The translations under genes and the position numbers were made by a program. A stretch of 64,000 nt of DNA from DUQW01 sp050953825. Lineage in GTDB: Bacteria > Bacillota_I > Bacilli_A > Acholeplasmatales > Acholeplasmataceae. Location: positions 1 through 64,000 of the forward strand of contig JBMNNF010000013.1 in the NCBI GenBank assembly GCA_050953825.1, written 5' to 3'. A model generated the notes under the pieces. The model was not told the origin of the DNA. It ran no database searches and worked only from the letters and a program-made list of their open reading frames with translations. This document shows positions 46,460 through 56,200 of this stretch, piece by piece. Position 1 is the stretch's first letter, and each line of letters starts with the position of its first letter.

Positions 46460-49400
46460 TTATGGATCCATAAACGCGCCACCTGGACGAATACCCAATA
46501 TACAATTGGTTGGAGCGCCTTCGAAGTCACCTACCCACCACACATAATAGACGTCGTCTTCATTATATGGAGCTGTCGCCTTTGTCTTAGTCCAATAGGC
46601 ACGCGGATCAGTCCCTTCATAATTTGCCCATGGTATCTCAGACCTTTTACCTTCAGCAACTGCCCGAGCATAATCAGTAGGTTGAGCTCTTCTTCCCCAA
46701 CTATCTGGGAAAGATACAGAATTTTCTAGTCTTTCTTTTATAAATAACTTAGGAGTGCTATATCCGGTTTTTGAATCAAATACTTCTTTCATATAATGAA
46801 ACAAATAACTATTATGATAAGTATTTGTATTGTTTCCTCCACTATCAAATGGGGCAAAATCTATTATATGTTTAAAATAATGGACTCCATCTTCGGTTAA
46901 ATAATGCACAATTGGTTCATATTTATAAAAGTCATCGCCTACTTTTTCATATCTTTCTTCATTATAAGTAATAACATTCCACTCTTCAGTATATGTTTGG
47001 CCACCTCTTGAAGTTATTGTTGCACTTTTCCATTCCATTTCTTGTTGATTTAAAATTGTAATCAAGTCAGGATCAGTTACTTTTGATTGTGGATAGTAAG
47101 ATTCATGATAATACTTGTACCATGTTGCATGAAAAGTATAATCTTTAGCGACCATTAATTTCTCAGTTGGCGGTCCTACAATGATATTTTCTGTGTAATA
47201 ACCGGCAAATTCAAATCCGTAAAATTCGATGCCTTGTGCAGGTATATTTGGTTTAGTTGGTATTGGCAAATAATAAGGTGATTTGTAAGACATGTCCTCA
47301 TCTCTTAGATATATTATTACTTCGTCACTACCTTCTGGCAAGCTGCCACCGTTTAAATAAAGGGTTATTTTGTTGAGACGATTCCAAACTGCATATAACT
47401 TAAACTCTCCACTTGTTGCTAGATTTATTACTTGTTGTTCATCATTATATTTAACCCCACCAGTCGGTTCAATGGCCCATCCTAAAAACTCATATCCTTC
47501 TCTTTCATATTCATTTTTTCTTAATGATATTGACTTATCATAAGTTGCTACCAAATCATATACAACACCTGTATACTCTGAATGGTGGCAATTTGGATTA
47601 AATAGTATTAGATAAGTATTCGCTTTCCACCTAGCTTTTAATAAAATATCATTATCTGGCATTGTATCGCCATCTTTTATCAATACACCGGTATCACCAA
47701 TAGTCCATCCCTCAATATGATAACCAGTTTTAAGAGGTGTTTGATCTAAAACTAAAACATCCAATAATTCACTTCCATAAGATACATCATTCATTGGATT
47801 TGGATTGATATCAACTCCACTTTGAAAAGAAATAGTATGTTTGTTTCTTGTATATCTAACTTCGACTACTTGACTGTCCCCTTCATTAACTTTATAAGTT
47901 GCTGCATTAGTTGGATCAAAAGTATAACCTGTAAAACTCTTTTCTGGAGTATCATAATTGATACTTATTATTCCACTTACATTATCAGTTTCTAATACAA
48001 CCGTGAAATTACCAGTAAAATCTGCGCCAAGATGATTAATTGTAATCTCACGCCACTCGCTTGGTTCAATATCAACTTGAGCCGTATAGGTTACTGGTAT
48101 TGAAGTGGATGTACTTGCATCAAATCCCCCGATCCAATCTCCAGCTAAATTATTCTTATATCCAAGTTTTGGAATAACTTGTGGTGGGGTTACTGTTACT
48201 CCTTGATTTTCACCATTAAATGGATGGTTTTTCAAAACTGCAAATTGTGTAACACCTTCTAAAGTGGCGTTATCTCCTGGTAAAAATGTTACTGTCGTGT
48301 ATCTTTCTGAATCAAAAACGACTTTTGATCTATAGGTTATTGGTTCAGAAGTTTGGCCCTCTGGTGAAAATACTGGTGACCAACAATCATTAGAATCAAC
48401 TTCATATCCAAAATGAGCAGTAATCTCTGGCGGAGTAATCGGTAATTGGATTGGCATATGAAACGGAATTCCTTTAATTACTTCAAATTGAGTTTCCGTT
48501 ACCGTTGAATTTTCACCAGAGGCAAATGTTACGGTAGTCCATTGTGATGGATCTTTTGAATAATAAACATTTAAGATATTCTTAGATGTATCATCAGTAA
48601 TTTCTATTACAGCTGGTGTGGTTGATGGGTGATAACCAGAAAGTGTTGGATGTGGGTCTAATTGTAGTGTTCCGATATGATGTTTTCCTCTTTTGGCCGT
48701 AAGTAAAACTCTATTAGTATTTTCTTCTAAATAATTAATCTGATAGTCAAATTTAACATTGGGATCAGCCACATATCGAGCTACAAAAACTGTGTTTTCC
48801 AAAACTTGCATACTTGATGAAAATGCTGGCTCCCATGGGTGATTTGGATTATGCTTATATCCTGGATATCCTTCTACTGCTGGTGCAAGAACTTTCTTAG
48901 GTTGATTTGGTGAATTTAAAGGGAAAGCTTTCAAAATATCATAGGTTTGATTATCTCCTAATACAACACCATGATCGCCTCCAGAAAATCTAACTGTTAC
49001 CCAGTCATCTACAATCTTTTCATAGTAAATTGTTAGTTTGTTCGGAGAGTACGCCGAAATTTCTAAAGTTGTTGGTGGAGTGCCAACTACATTATAACCA
49101 TGAACTGTTGGTGGATTTCCGATATCTAATTCACCAACATGATGAAATCCTTCAACAGTTTCTCGTACTTTTTTATAACCTGCGTCTTGTTCTAGGTAGT
49201 AAATTTCATAATAAAAGGTTTGAGAGGGGTCAACTACTACATTGGCATAATAGATTGTATCATCTAAAACTTTTCCATATCGATCAAATGATGGAACCCA
49301 CTCATCCAATTGATTAGCCTTTTTATATCCTCTGTCGATATTAGAAATCGTTAATATTTTAATATCTGGTTGATTTCTTCCATTTAATGGCCAATCTTTA

Positions 49401-50692
49401 ATGACTTCATATTCTGGAGCACCGACACCATGTAAAGTACAATGCCTTGGCTTAAATTGAATTGTCACCCATTGAGTTAAATCTTTAACATAATAAATCG
49501 TAATCCGATTGTAGTATTCATGATTTTTAATTTCGTATTCTCTTTCTTCAGTTTCTAAAGTAAAACCGGGAATTACTGGATGTTCTGGTAATTCGATAGT
49601 ACCAAGATGGTGGGTTCCCGTTAACCGATCGGCCAACTCTCCACCATGTTCCCTATTTTCACGATAGTAGACTGTATATCCAAACTTTTGGTCTTCATCA
49701 ATTACGACTTGAGCATAAATGGTTTTATCTCTAGTCATTATATCTTCAGGATCAAATTGTTCTGACCATTTTCCATCAGGATTAATTTTATATCCAAGAT
49801 TAGCTTCAAATTCAGGTACTTTGATACTTGGTTGATTTCTCCCATTTAATGGATGGTTTTTAATAACTTCATAAGTTTCTTGTGTCCATCCAACTTTTGT
49901 CGCATTTTCTCCAATCGAAAAAGTTAGTGTTACCCACTGAGTTTCATCTTTAACATAATATACATTTAAGACATTCGCATCCGGAGCATCTTTAATCACG
50001 ATTTTGGTTTGCTCGGTTTGTACTTTATATCCAGGAATTACTGGATGTGATTCTAAATCTAGTGTTTCTCCTTTCGGATATACCCCTCGTAACTCTTCAT
50101 GTAACACTTTATTACTTGATTCTTCTAAGTATTTAACCGTATACCAAAACTTATCAACATGGACTACCGGAGCAACCTCGACTTTAATTACTTGAAGTTC
50201 GCCACTAAATTCAAGCATGATTGTTTCTTGTTCCTCATTAACAACTTGATACGCTTCATCCGGAAAATCATGAGTATAGCTTTGACTATCTCCAATTGTA
50301 CCAACAATTTGTTCAAAATGAACAAAGAAACCTTGGTCATTAACATACTTGATAATAACTAAACCTTGGTCAGGACCAACACGCTGGAGTCGTACATATA
50401 GAATATCGCAATCAATTATTGGCATTTGATATGGAACTTCTTCAAGTGACCCCTCGAATAAAGCTAAATATCCCGGAACTTCCGGGATTTCTATCGTTCC
50501 ATATTCGCCTAATTTCCCATTTTGTATGATTGGATCACGAATATGTTCCCCTGACTCAATATCAATACAATTGATTCGGAACCCAGCTTTTTCGGTATCA
50601 TTACCATTATTCGGTTCTGGATCACATTTAAAAAGTGAAAATAATAAAAATGGAATTATCGTTAATAAACCTAATATTTGTTTTAGTCTCAT
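46460..50692 (-). CDS. 1,410-aa repeat lipoprotein ending in a DUF6273-like domain
   Basis: The N-terminus (MRLKQILGLLTIIPFLLFSLFKCDPEP) looks like a lipoprotein signal, but the lipobox SLFKC has Lys just before the Cys, which is unusual. About six MucBP-like repeats follow (QWVTLTFSIGENATKVG; HPVIPGF; YYVKD; YEVIKNHPLNGRNQP). Then come two or three Listeria-Bacteroides repeats (TPLKTGYHIEGWTIGDTG; EYEREGYEFLGWAIEP). The last 200 residues (NSYLFHYMKEVFDSKTGYSTPK, TDYARAVAEG, NCILGIRPGGAF) resemble DUF6273. It should be exposed on the surface. Function unknown; adhesion is the usual guess for such repeats. Confidence 0.8.
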   Translation of the reverse strand: MRLKQILGLLTIIPFLLFSLFKCDPEPNNGNDTEKAGFRINCIDIESGEHIRDPIIQNGKLGEYGTIEIPEVPGYLALFEGSLEEVPYQMPIIDCDILYVRLQRVGPDQGLVIIKYVNDQGFFVHFEQIVGTIGDSQSYTHDFPDEAYQVVNEEQETIMLEFSGELQVIKVEVAPVVHVDKFWYTVKYLEESSNKVLHEELRGVYPKGETLDLESHPVIPGYKVQTEQTKIVIKDAPDANVLNVYYVKDETQWVTLTFSIGENATKVGWTQETYEVIKNHPLNGRNQPSIKVPEFEANLGYKINPDGKWSEQFDPEDIMTRDKTIYAQVVIDEDQKFGYTVYYRENREHGGELADRLTGTHHLGTIELPEHPVIPGFTLETEEREYEIKNHEYYNRITIYYVKDLTQWVTIQFKPRHCTLHGVGAPEYEVIKDWPLNGRNQPDIKILTISNIDRGYKKANQLDEWVPSFDRYGKVLDDTIYYANVVVDPSQTFYYEIYYLEQDAGYKKVRETVEGFHHVGELDIGNPPTVHGYNVVGTPPTTLEISAYSPNKLTIYYEKIVDDWVTVRFSGGDHGVVLGDNQTYDILKAFPLNSPNQPKKVLAPAVEGYPGYKHNPNHPWEPAFSSSMQVLENTVFVARYVADPNVKFDYQINYLEENTNRVLLTAKRGKHHIGTLQLDPHPTLSGYHPSTTPAVIEITDDTSKNILNVYYSKDPSQWTTVTFASGENSTVTETQFEVIKGIPFHMPIQLPITPPEITAHFGYEVDSNDCWSPVFSPEGQTSEPITYRSKVVFDSERYTTVTFLPGDNATLEGVTQFAVLKNHPFNGENQGVTVTPPQVIPKLGYKNNLAGDWIGGFDASTSTSIPVTYTAQVDIEPSEWREITINHLGADFTGNFTVVLETDNVSGIISINYDTPEKSFTGYTFDPTNAATYKVNEGDSQVVEVRYTRNKHTISFQSGVDINPNPMNDVSYGSELLDVLVLDQTPLKTGYHIEGWTIGDTGVLIKDGDTMPDNDILLKARWKANTYLILFNPNCHHSEYTGVVYDLVATYDKSISLRKNEYEREGYEFLGWAIEPTGGVKYNDEQQVINLATSGEFKLYAVWNRLNKITLYLNGGSLPEGSDEVIIYLRDEDMSYKSPYYLPIPTKPNIPAQGIEFYGFEFAGYYTENIIVGPPTEKLMVAKDYTFHATWYKYYHESYYPQSKVTDPDLITILNQQEMEWKSATITSRGGQTYTEEWNVITYNEERYEKVGDDFYKYEPIVHYLTEDGVHYFKHIIDFAPFDSGGNNTNTYHNSYLFHYMKEVFDSKTGYSTPKLFIKERLENSVSFPDSWGRRAQPTDYARAVAEGKRSEIPWANYEGTDPRAYWTKTKATAPYNEDDVYYVWWVGDFEGAPTNCILGIRPGGAFMDP

Positions 50693-51012
50693 AATAATAT
50701 TCTCCTTTATACTTTTTTTCAGCCTTCTTTCTCAGTTTATTTAGTTACGCTTATAGATATTTTGGTATCTATACTATATTATAAAAACACTATAATTACA
50801 ATACGAACCCCCCAAATTTAGAACTTTAACGACCAAAAAAGTGAATAAAACCACATTTTTAATAGAAAAATACCTAACTTTAGACTAAAAACTTGAACTT
50901 AAATCTATCAAAAACCGACTATTTTTCATTATACCTTACTATATAATAAAAATAAAAGGCACCTTTTTTGGTACCCTAGTTCGTAAATGGTTTTCTTAAA
51001 TTTAGATTTAAT
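50693..51012. other. A+T-rich intergenic stretch
   Basis: It holds the promoter region of the 1,410-aa gene on the minus strand. A short hairpin, AAAAGGCACC/GGTACC-type, lies near 50,955-50,975. No coding frame of note. Confidence 0.4.
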
Positions 51013-51354
51013 TTACACATTAAACTTATATCTTCCTTTACTATGTCCAATTACAGGTATTATAATCATAAATTCTAACATTTGTTTAATCAGTTCAGAA
51101 GATTTAGATGAAGATAAGCCTAATATTTTAATTACATCTTTTCTTCCAAAAACATTAATTTTAATATGGTTGTATAAGGTAATGATATTATCCTTTGTTT
51201 TATTGGTTAAGTTGATATTTTTTAATTGAATGTCCGGTTTTTTTCAAAATCTACATGTAAATATCTATTTAATAATTCATTTTTTTCATTATAAAGTAAA
51301 TTCTTTAAAAACAATTCAAGATAATCTGTAGTCTTGTTAATGTTAATATGAAAC
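51013..51354 (-). pseudogene. Fic-family protein, C-terminal remnant
   Basis: On the minus strand the fragment reads AQFHININKTTDYLELFLKN, then LLNRYLHVDFEK. After a frame change in an A-run near 51,241 it continues KPDIQLKNINLTNKTKDN and NVFGRKDVIKILGLSSSKSSELIKQMLE, ending GHSKGRYKFNV. This is the end of the Fic fold plus the winged helix common at the C-terminus of Firmicute Fic proteins, which AMPylate targets. The catalytic part is missing. The 5' side stops exactly at an IS21-like end (51,355), so insertion probably broke it. Confidence 0.6.
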
Positions 51355-51606
51355 TGTGCCACTAAATATTAAAACATTAAAATGAAAATATGCCACTACA
51401 ACAACAAATATTATAATATTCCCATATAAGATGAATATTAGGTGAAAGAAAAAATGGCGAACATATATATGAAAAACGACATTTTATCAATGAGTAGGCT
51501 TGACATGTCAAACCGAGCAACAGCAAAAAATTGGACATTCTTAGATTACTTGTTTTCCTTTTTTAAGTTTATACCTTATTGAGCAGTTTAATGTTTACAT
51601 AAATTA
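51355..51606 (+). mobile_element. IS21-like end remnant with truncated istA start
   Basis: Two related 12-base repeats, TGTGCCACTAAA (51,355) and TATGCCACTACA (51,389), lie 34 bases apart, like the multiple terminal repeats of IS21 elements. An AGGTGAAAG site and the ATG at 51,454 follow, reading MANIYMKNDILSMSRLDMSN with ATAKNW, similar to an istA N-terminus. It is lost after about 40 codons. The tail (51,536-51,606) resembles 58,941-59,009. Confidence 0.45.
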
Positions 51607-51610
51607 CTTT

Positions 51611-53008
51611 TTACTTTAAAACAACCCATTTACCAGATTTTGAGCTTCCTTCATACTTAATAAGTCCTTCTTTTGTTAATTTTGCAATATCTCTTTTAAT
51701 TGTTCTAGTTGTCAAATTAAATTTTTCAGCAATTTCTTGAACAGTTATGTCTGGGTTGGTTTTTATCATATCTATTATACTTAATAGTCTTTCTTCTGGA
51801 CTTATTTTAACTTCCCCATAGCTTTGAGTGTCATTTTGGGTGACATTTTCGTGGTTTTGGGTGACATTTTGAGTGACATTCCAACCATTTTGACTCTCAT
51901 ATACGACATCTGTTTCTTGAGAGTCATCATAATTCCTATTATAGAGTGTAACTATAACTCCATTATCTGAAATACTAAAATGTGGTTGTTTATGAAAGCC
52001 TATATAATCTTCAAATATCCTTCTTACTCCTGTAGAATAATTTTCGATATAATCTGCTTTATCTAATGCATTTACAATAATAGGGTTTCTTTTAGCTGAC
52101 ATACCTTCTTTTATATTTTCTAATGTAAGTCCATCAGGTAGACTTCCAGGAGAAAATATTTGTACTCTATCATCATAAAACTCTATTTTAATATCTCCAC
52201 TTAATGTCCAATCCCTATGGCAATAACAATTAACTATTGCTTCTCTTAATGCTCTTTTAGGATAATCAAGATATTCATCTCTTTGAGGTTTACCAGTTAT
52301 CACTACTTTTTTTCTATTAGATAAATTAGCGAAATATAGCACATCATCAAGTTGTTTTATAATTGAACCACTAAATTCTTTTTTATCTAAAAAAGTAGTT
52401 ACTGTTAAACCTTGAAATACTGCAAACTTAGTAATTGTTGGGTTTTCGTCACTTAAATATAGGGCTGCATTATTGAACTCTTTATTAGGTGTGTATAATT
52501 GTAAACCATATAAATCAAAGTTTAATCCTTTTTCTTTAAATATATTAGTAGCATAAGTAAAAGTTAAGTCTTGATTTAATGATACCAATCTTTCAAACTT
52601 ATGAGATCTTGATTTATATATTAGCCTTTGGACTTCTTCAAAACTAGCTAATCTTTTAGTGCTACCAACTCTTATGAAAACTCCTTTTGAATTAAAACCT
52701 TCACCCTCTTTAAAAAAATATGGTTTATCAGTTCCACTTTTAACCTCAATTCTAAAAGGTTTTTCATTTGGATAGATATTAATTAAGTGGTTAACATTTG
52801 GTTCAAAAGCATCACTAATCCAATTAGATAATATTTCTTCCCATTCTTTATAGTATTTAACCTTATCTTCTAGTAATTTACCATTTTCATCAGCACCTAA
52901 AAGAATAGTTCCACCGTCACTATTTAGAAAAGAAACTATTTCAGCTTTTAAGTCTTTAGTTTTCTTAGGTATTTCTATTTTGTATTCTATTTTATTATCT
53001 TCTTTCAT
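51611..53008 (-). CDS. AlbA_2/Schlafen-type ATP-binding regulator with HTH
   Basis: The 465-aa protein starts with an AlbA_2 domain (KIEYKIEIPKKTKDLKAEIVSFLNSDGGTILLGADENG). A central RecG-like HATPase_c_4 domain follows (YPKRALREAIVNCYCHRDW near 250; DRVQIFSPGSLPDGLT near 283; YSTGVRRIFEDY near 325). It ends in a DeoR/HTH_11-type winged helix (MIKTNPDITVQEIAEKFNLT then RTIKRDIAKL). A linker near 380 has the repeat NVTQNVTQN and NVTQNDTQ, a low-complexity tract often seen in this family. Role: DNA- or RNA-binding regulator; several relatives occur in defence islands. Single gene next to the large helicase. Confidence 0.82.
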   Translation of the reverse strand: MKEDNKIEYKIEIPKKTKDLKAEIVSFLNSDGGTILLGADENGKLLEDKVKYYKEWEEILSNWISDAFEPNVNHLINIYPNEKPFRIEVKSGTDKPYFFKEGEGFNSKGVFIRVGSTKRLASFEEVQRLIYKSRSHKFERLVSLNQDLTFTYATNIFKEKGLNFDLYGLQLYTPNKEFNNAALYLSDENPTITKFAVFQGLTVTTFLDKKEFSGSIIKQLDDVLYFANLSNRKKVVITGKPQRDEYLDYPKRALREAIVNCYCHRDWTLSGDIKIEFYDDRVQIFSPGSLPDGLTLENIKEGMSAKRNPIIVNALDKADYIENYSTGVRRIFEDYIGFHKQPHFSISDNGVIVTLYNRNYDDSQETDVVYESQNGWNVTQNVTQNHENVTQNDTQSYGEVKISPEERLLSIIDMIKTNPDITVQEIAEKFNLTTRTIKRDIAKLTKEGLIKYEGSSKSGKWVVLK

Positions 53009-53091
53009 TAGTTGTCACCTAATTAATATTAGTAATAAAATAGAAAGTTTACTTTAATTAACAAATGCTGATCTTAAAACCTAATTGATTT

Positions 53092-53158
53092 AAAAAAGTA
53101 CCCTTTCATTAGTGACTATAACTGAGGAAAGTTATATGCACATTATTGGATACTTTTT
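53092..53158 (-). terminator. Probable terminator after the large helicase gene
   Basis: AAAAAGTACCC and GGATACTTTTT pair with one mismatch around a branched loop that contains AACTGAGGAAAGTT. It lies 60-125 bases past the stop on the minus strand and ends in a T-run. Confidence 0.45.
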
Positions 53159-53215
53159 ATATTAACATTTGAAATTAATTTTTCAATTCACCAATTCTTA
53201 AATTTAGAATGTTTT

Positions 53216-56200
53216 CTATATGACTAATCTTTTTCTTCTAGCTCTAATTCCGCCAATGGTTCTATTATGTATCTTGGCAATTTCGCTATTAGTTAGTCCT
53301 CTACTTACTTCATCAATTAACTGCTGCTCTTCCTCTTTAGTCCAAAGCTTAGGTAAATTTTCATTTGAATCTCTTATATATTCATATTCTCCTGGTTTAA
53401 TCAACTCTCTATATTTATCAATGATTTCTAGAATAAATTTTCCGAATTGTTTGGTTTTTTTAGGACCAAAACCATAAACACTTAGTAAATCGTCGTTATC
53501 TTTAGGCATTTTTTTAATAAGATCATGTATTGAATTATCTTTGTAAATTAAATCTATTGGTTTTCTTAATTCTGTCTTAAGATTTTCTCTAAGTTCTTGT
53601 AATTCTATAAAAAGATTTTCAAAGTTTTGTTTTAGGTTCAATTGTTCCAGAACTTCTTCATTTTCCTTTTTCTTTAAGGTTACAATTGGTAAAACTATTA
53701 AATTTTCTTCTTCAGTTTCTTTTTTATACCAATAAACGATACTTTTAACTTGAGCTGATTCTATATCATAACCTTCAGCTTGTCTTTTATTAAGCAAATT
53801 TATAAATTTATTAGAAAATGATACAATCAACCTTCCGTAAGCTTTTAATCCGGTCTTACCAACTTCTAATTTATCGCTTGAGCGCATATTTAAAATTAAT
53901 TTTTGTCGACTGATAAATTTATCCAGGTGAACATCTTCATAATTAAGCGGAATAACTAGTTCATCAGGGCTTTCATAATTCTTATTGTCAATTGTATATT
54001 TTAAATTAAACGCATTATATTTTTTAAATATATCTGTTTTTGTGTGAATATAAAGATTATTCTTAGCTCTTGTCATTGCAACATATAAGAGTCTAACATC
54101 TTGTTGTTTCAACGAAATAAAATCATTATAGATAAAAACGTTATCAAATTCTTTTCCTTTTGATTGATGCATAGTAGAAACAACAATTTCTGTTTGTTCA
54201 TCAACAGAGAAATCTTCTTCTCTAGATTCATAGAGAAATTGTTTTAAATCAGAAGTATAAAGAGTCGGATACACTTCTTTAAAATTGTATAGTAGTTTCA
54301 AACAACTATCTAATAATTCACTTTCTTTAAATTCTTTTTTGAATCTATTTAATCCCTTAGACCATTCTTCCTCATTTATTCGCTTATTATTCTCAAAATA
54401 AGATAAGAAAGTTCTTAATTCTAATAAGTCGTATAATCGATAGTTAACTTCAGTTTGTAATAACTTGGCGTTTATTCCTTTTTTAGTAAGTTGAGTATAA
54501 ATATTCAACGCCTGAATGTTTTCCCTAGTTAATATCGCTGTAGTTCCTTTAAGTTTTTGGGAAATTACATCTTCAACGATTGGTATAACTAAATCATCTG
54601 CGCTATATTCAGTTATTTCTAATGTTCCATTTTCATTATTGATTGGTTGAATTGGAGTTTTCTTAATTCTATCATTAATTCTTCTAACAAATCGATTAGT
54701 AAACCAAATTAAATTTTTCTTACTTCTATAATTAGTGACAAGCTCAAAAAATGTCGCGCCATAATCTTTATTTAGAGATTCAAAATATTTACTATTGGAA
54801 TTACGGAATTCATAAATATTTTGATCACTATCGCCAACAGCTAATATTCTCATATCTGGATTTTTAATCATTAGCGCTTTGATTAGTTCAAATTCTGCTG
54901 CACTCATATCTTGAGCTTCATCTATGACTAGCATAGTTCTAGTGATTTTACTTAAATCAACTTCGTCATCCATGATTTTCTTAGCGGCCTCAGCAACTAC
55001 GCGATCGCTTTTTTCAATAGTCCCTTCTATTTCTATTAACTCAAAGCAATAGCTGTGAAAAGTTGAGACTTTAATAAAATAACCCATATCACCAATTAAA
55101 TTAATTAATCGAGTCTTAAATTCAATAGCTGCAGCATTTGAAAATGTTAAAGCCAAAACTTGAGATGCCTTAACATCTTCAAGTAAAGCAAGTGATGCAA
55201 GTTTATGAACTAATAATCTTGTCTTACCACTTCCTGGACCCGCAAATACTGTTATATACTGTGATGGATCTTTTATTATTTCAGATTGTTTTTCAGATAA
55301 ATCATTAAAAATTCGATTATATTTTTCTTGTGTTTGAGAAATTTCTAATTGTTTTTTTCTATCTTTGTAGTATTTATTAAGAAATTTATCAAATGAAAGA
55401 TTAAAATAATCACTAACAAATTGACTAGCCTTGTTATAATCTTCATCTAACATCTTTGCATAATCACCAACAATATGAATTTGCTCATTTTTATGTTTAT
55501 AGTGGCTCTCTAAATGTTTATAGTCATCTTTTTTATATTGAATGTTTTGTTCCTCAACAAGTCTTTTAATTCTAATAGTATTATATAAGACGAAAAAGGC
55601 ACCATCAACGCGTATAATTCTATTTTTAGTTAAAAAATGAAGTACTTGTTGAATCGTATCATAACTTGTTTGTTCATTAAATAAATCGCCTTTATAGTAA
55701 TCTTGAATATCTTTAAGTGAGAAGTTAACAGGAACTTCTTTTTGATTTTCAAGACGAATTTTATTAGCTTCATCATATAAAAAATCTAAAATTCTATAAG
55801 CTAAATCGTAATGTTTCTCTCTTTCCTTTTTGATAATGTCAACGTGTTTACTCCAAGAATATCTATAGACATGTTTTCTAATTGATTTACCTTTATCTAA
55901 ATATTTTTCTTGAACCAAATAGTTTATTAGTTGAATAATTTGATTTATATTAACTTTATATTTAAAATCCTCATCAATAAATTTTTCTACTATTTCTTTA
56001 TAGTTAACTATAGTAACATCGTTGTCAATTATTTCATATAGATAATTTTCTAATTCAAATAATGTCGCAAGCTTATTTGAAAGTTTTCTTTGAGAATCAT
56101 TACCAATATATGACTTAATGTCTAAATTATCTTCGATAACTCCAACTTCAGCTAACCAATTAATTATTTGAATAACTTGTTCTTTTTCCATTGATAATTG

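Noticed and set aside
50987..51229. 80-aa plus-strand frame with hydrophobic stretches
   Set aside because: It is the shadow of the minus-strand Fic remnant, which has recognisable motifs.
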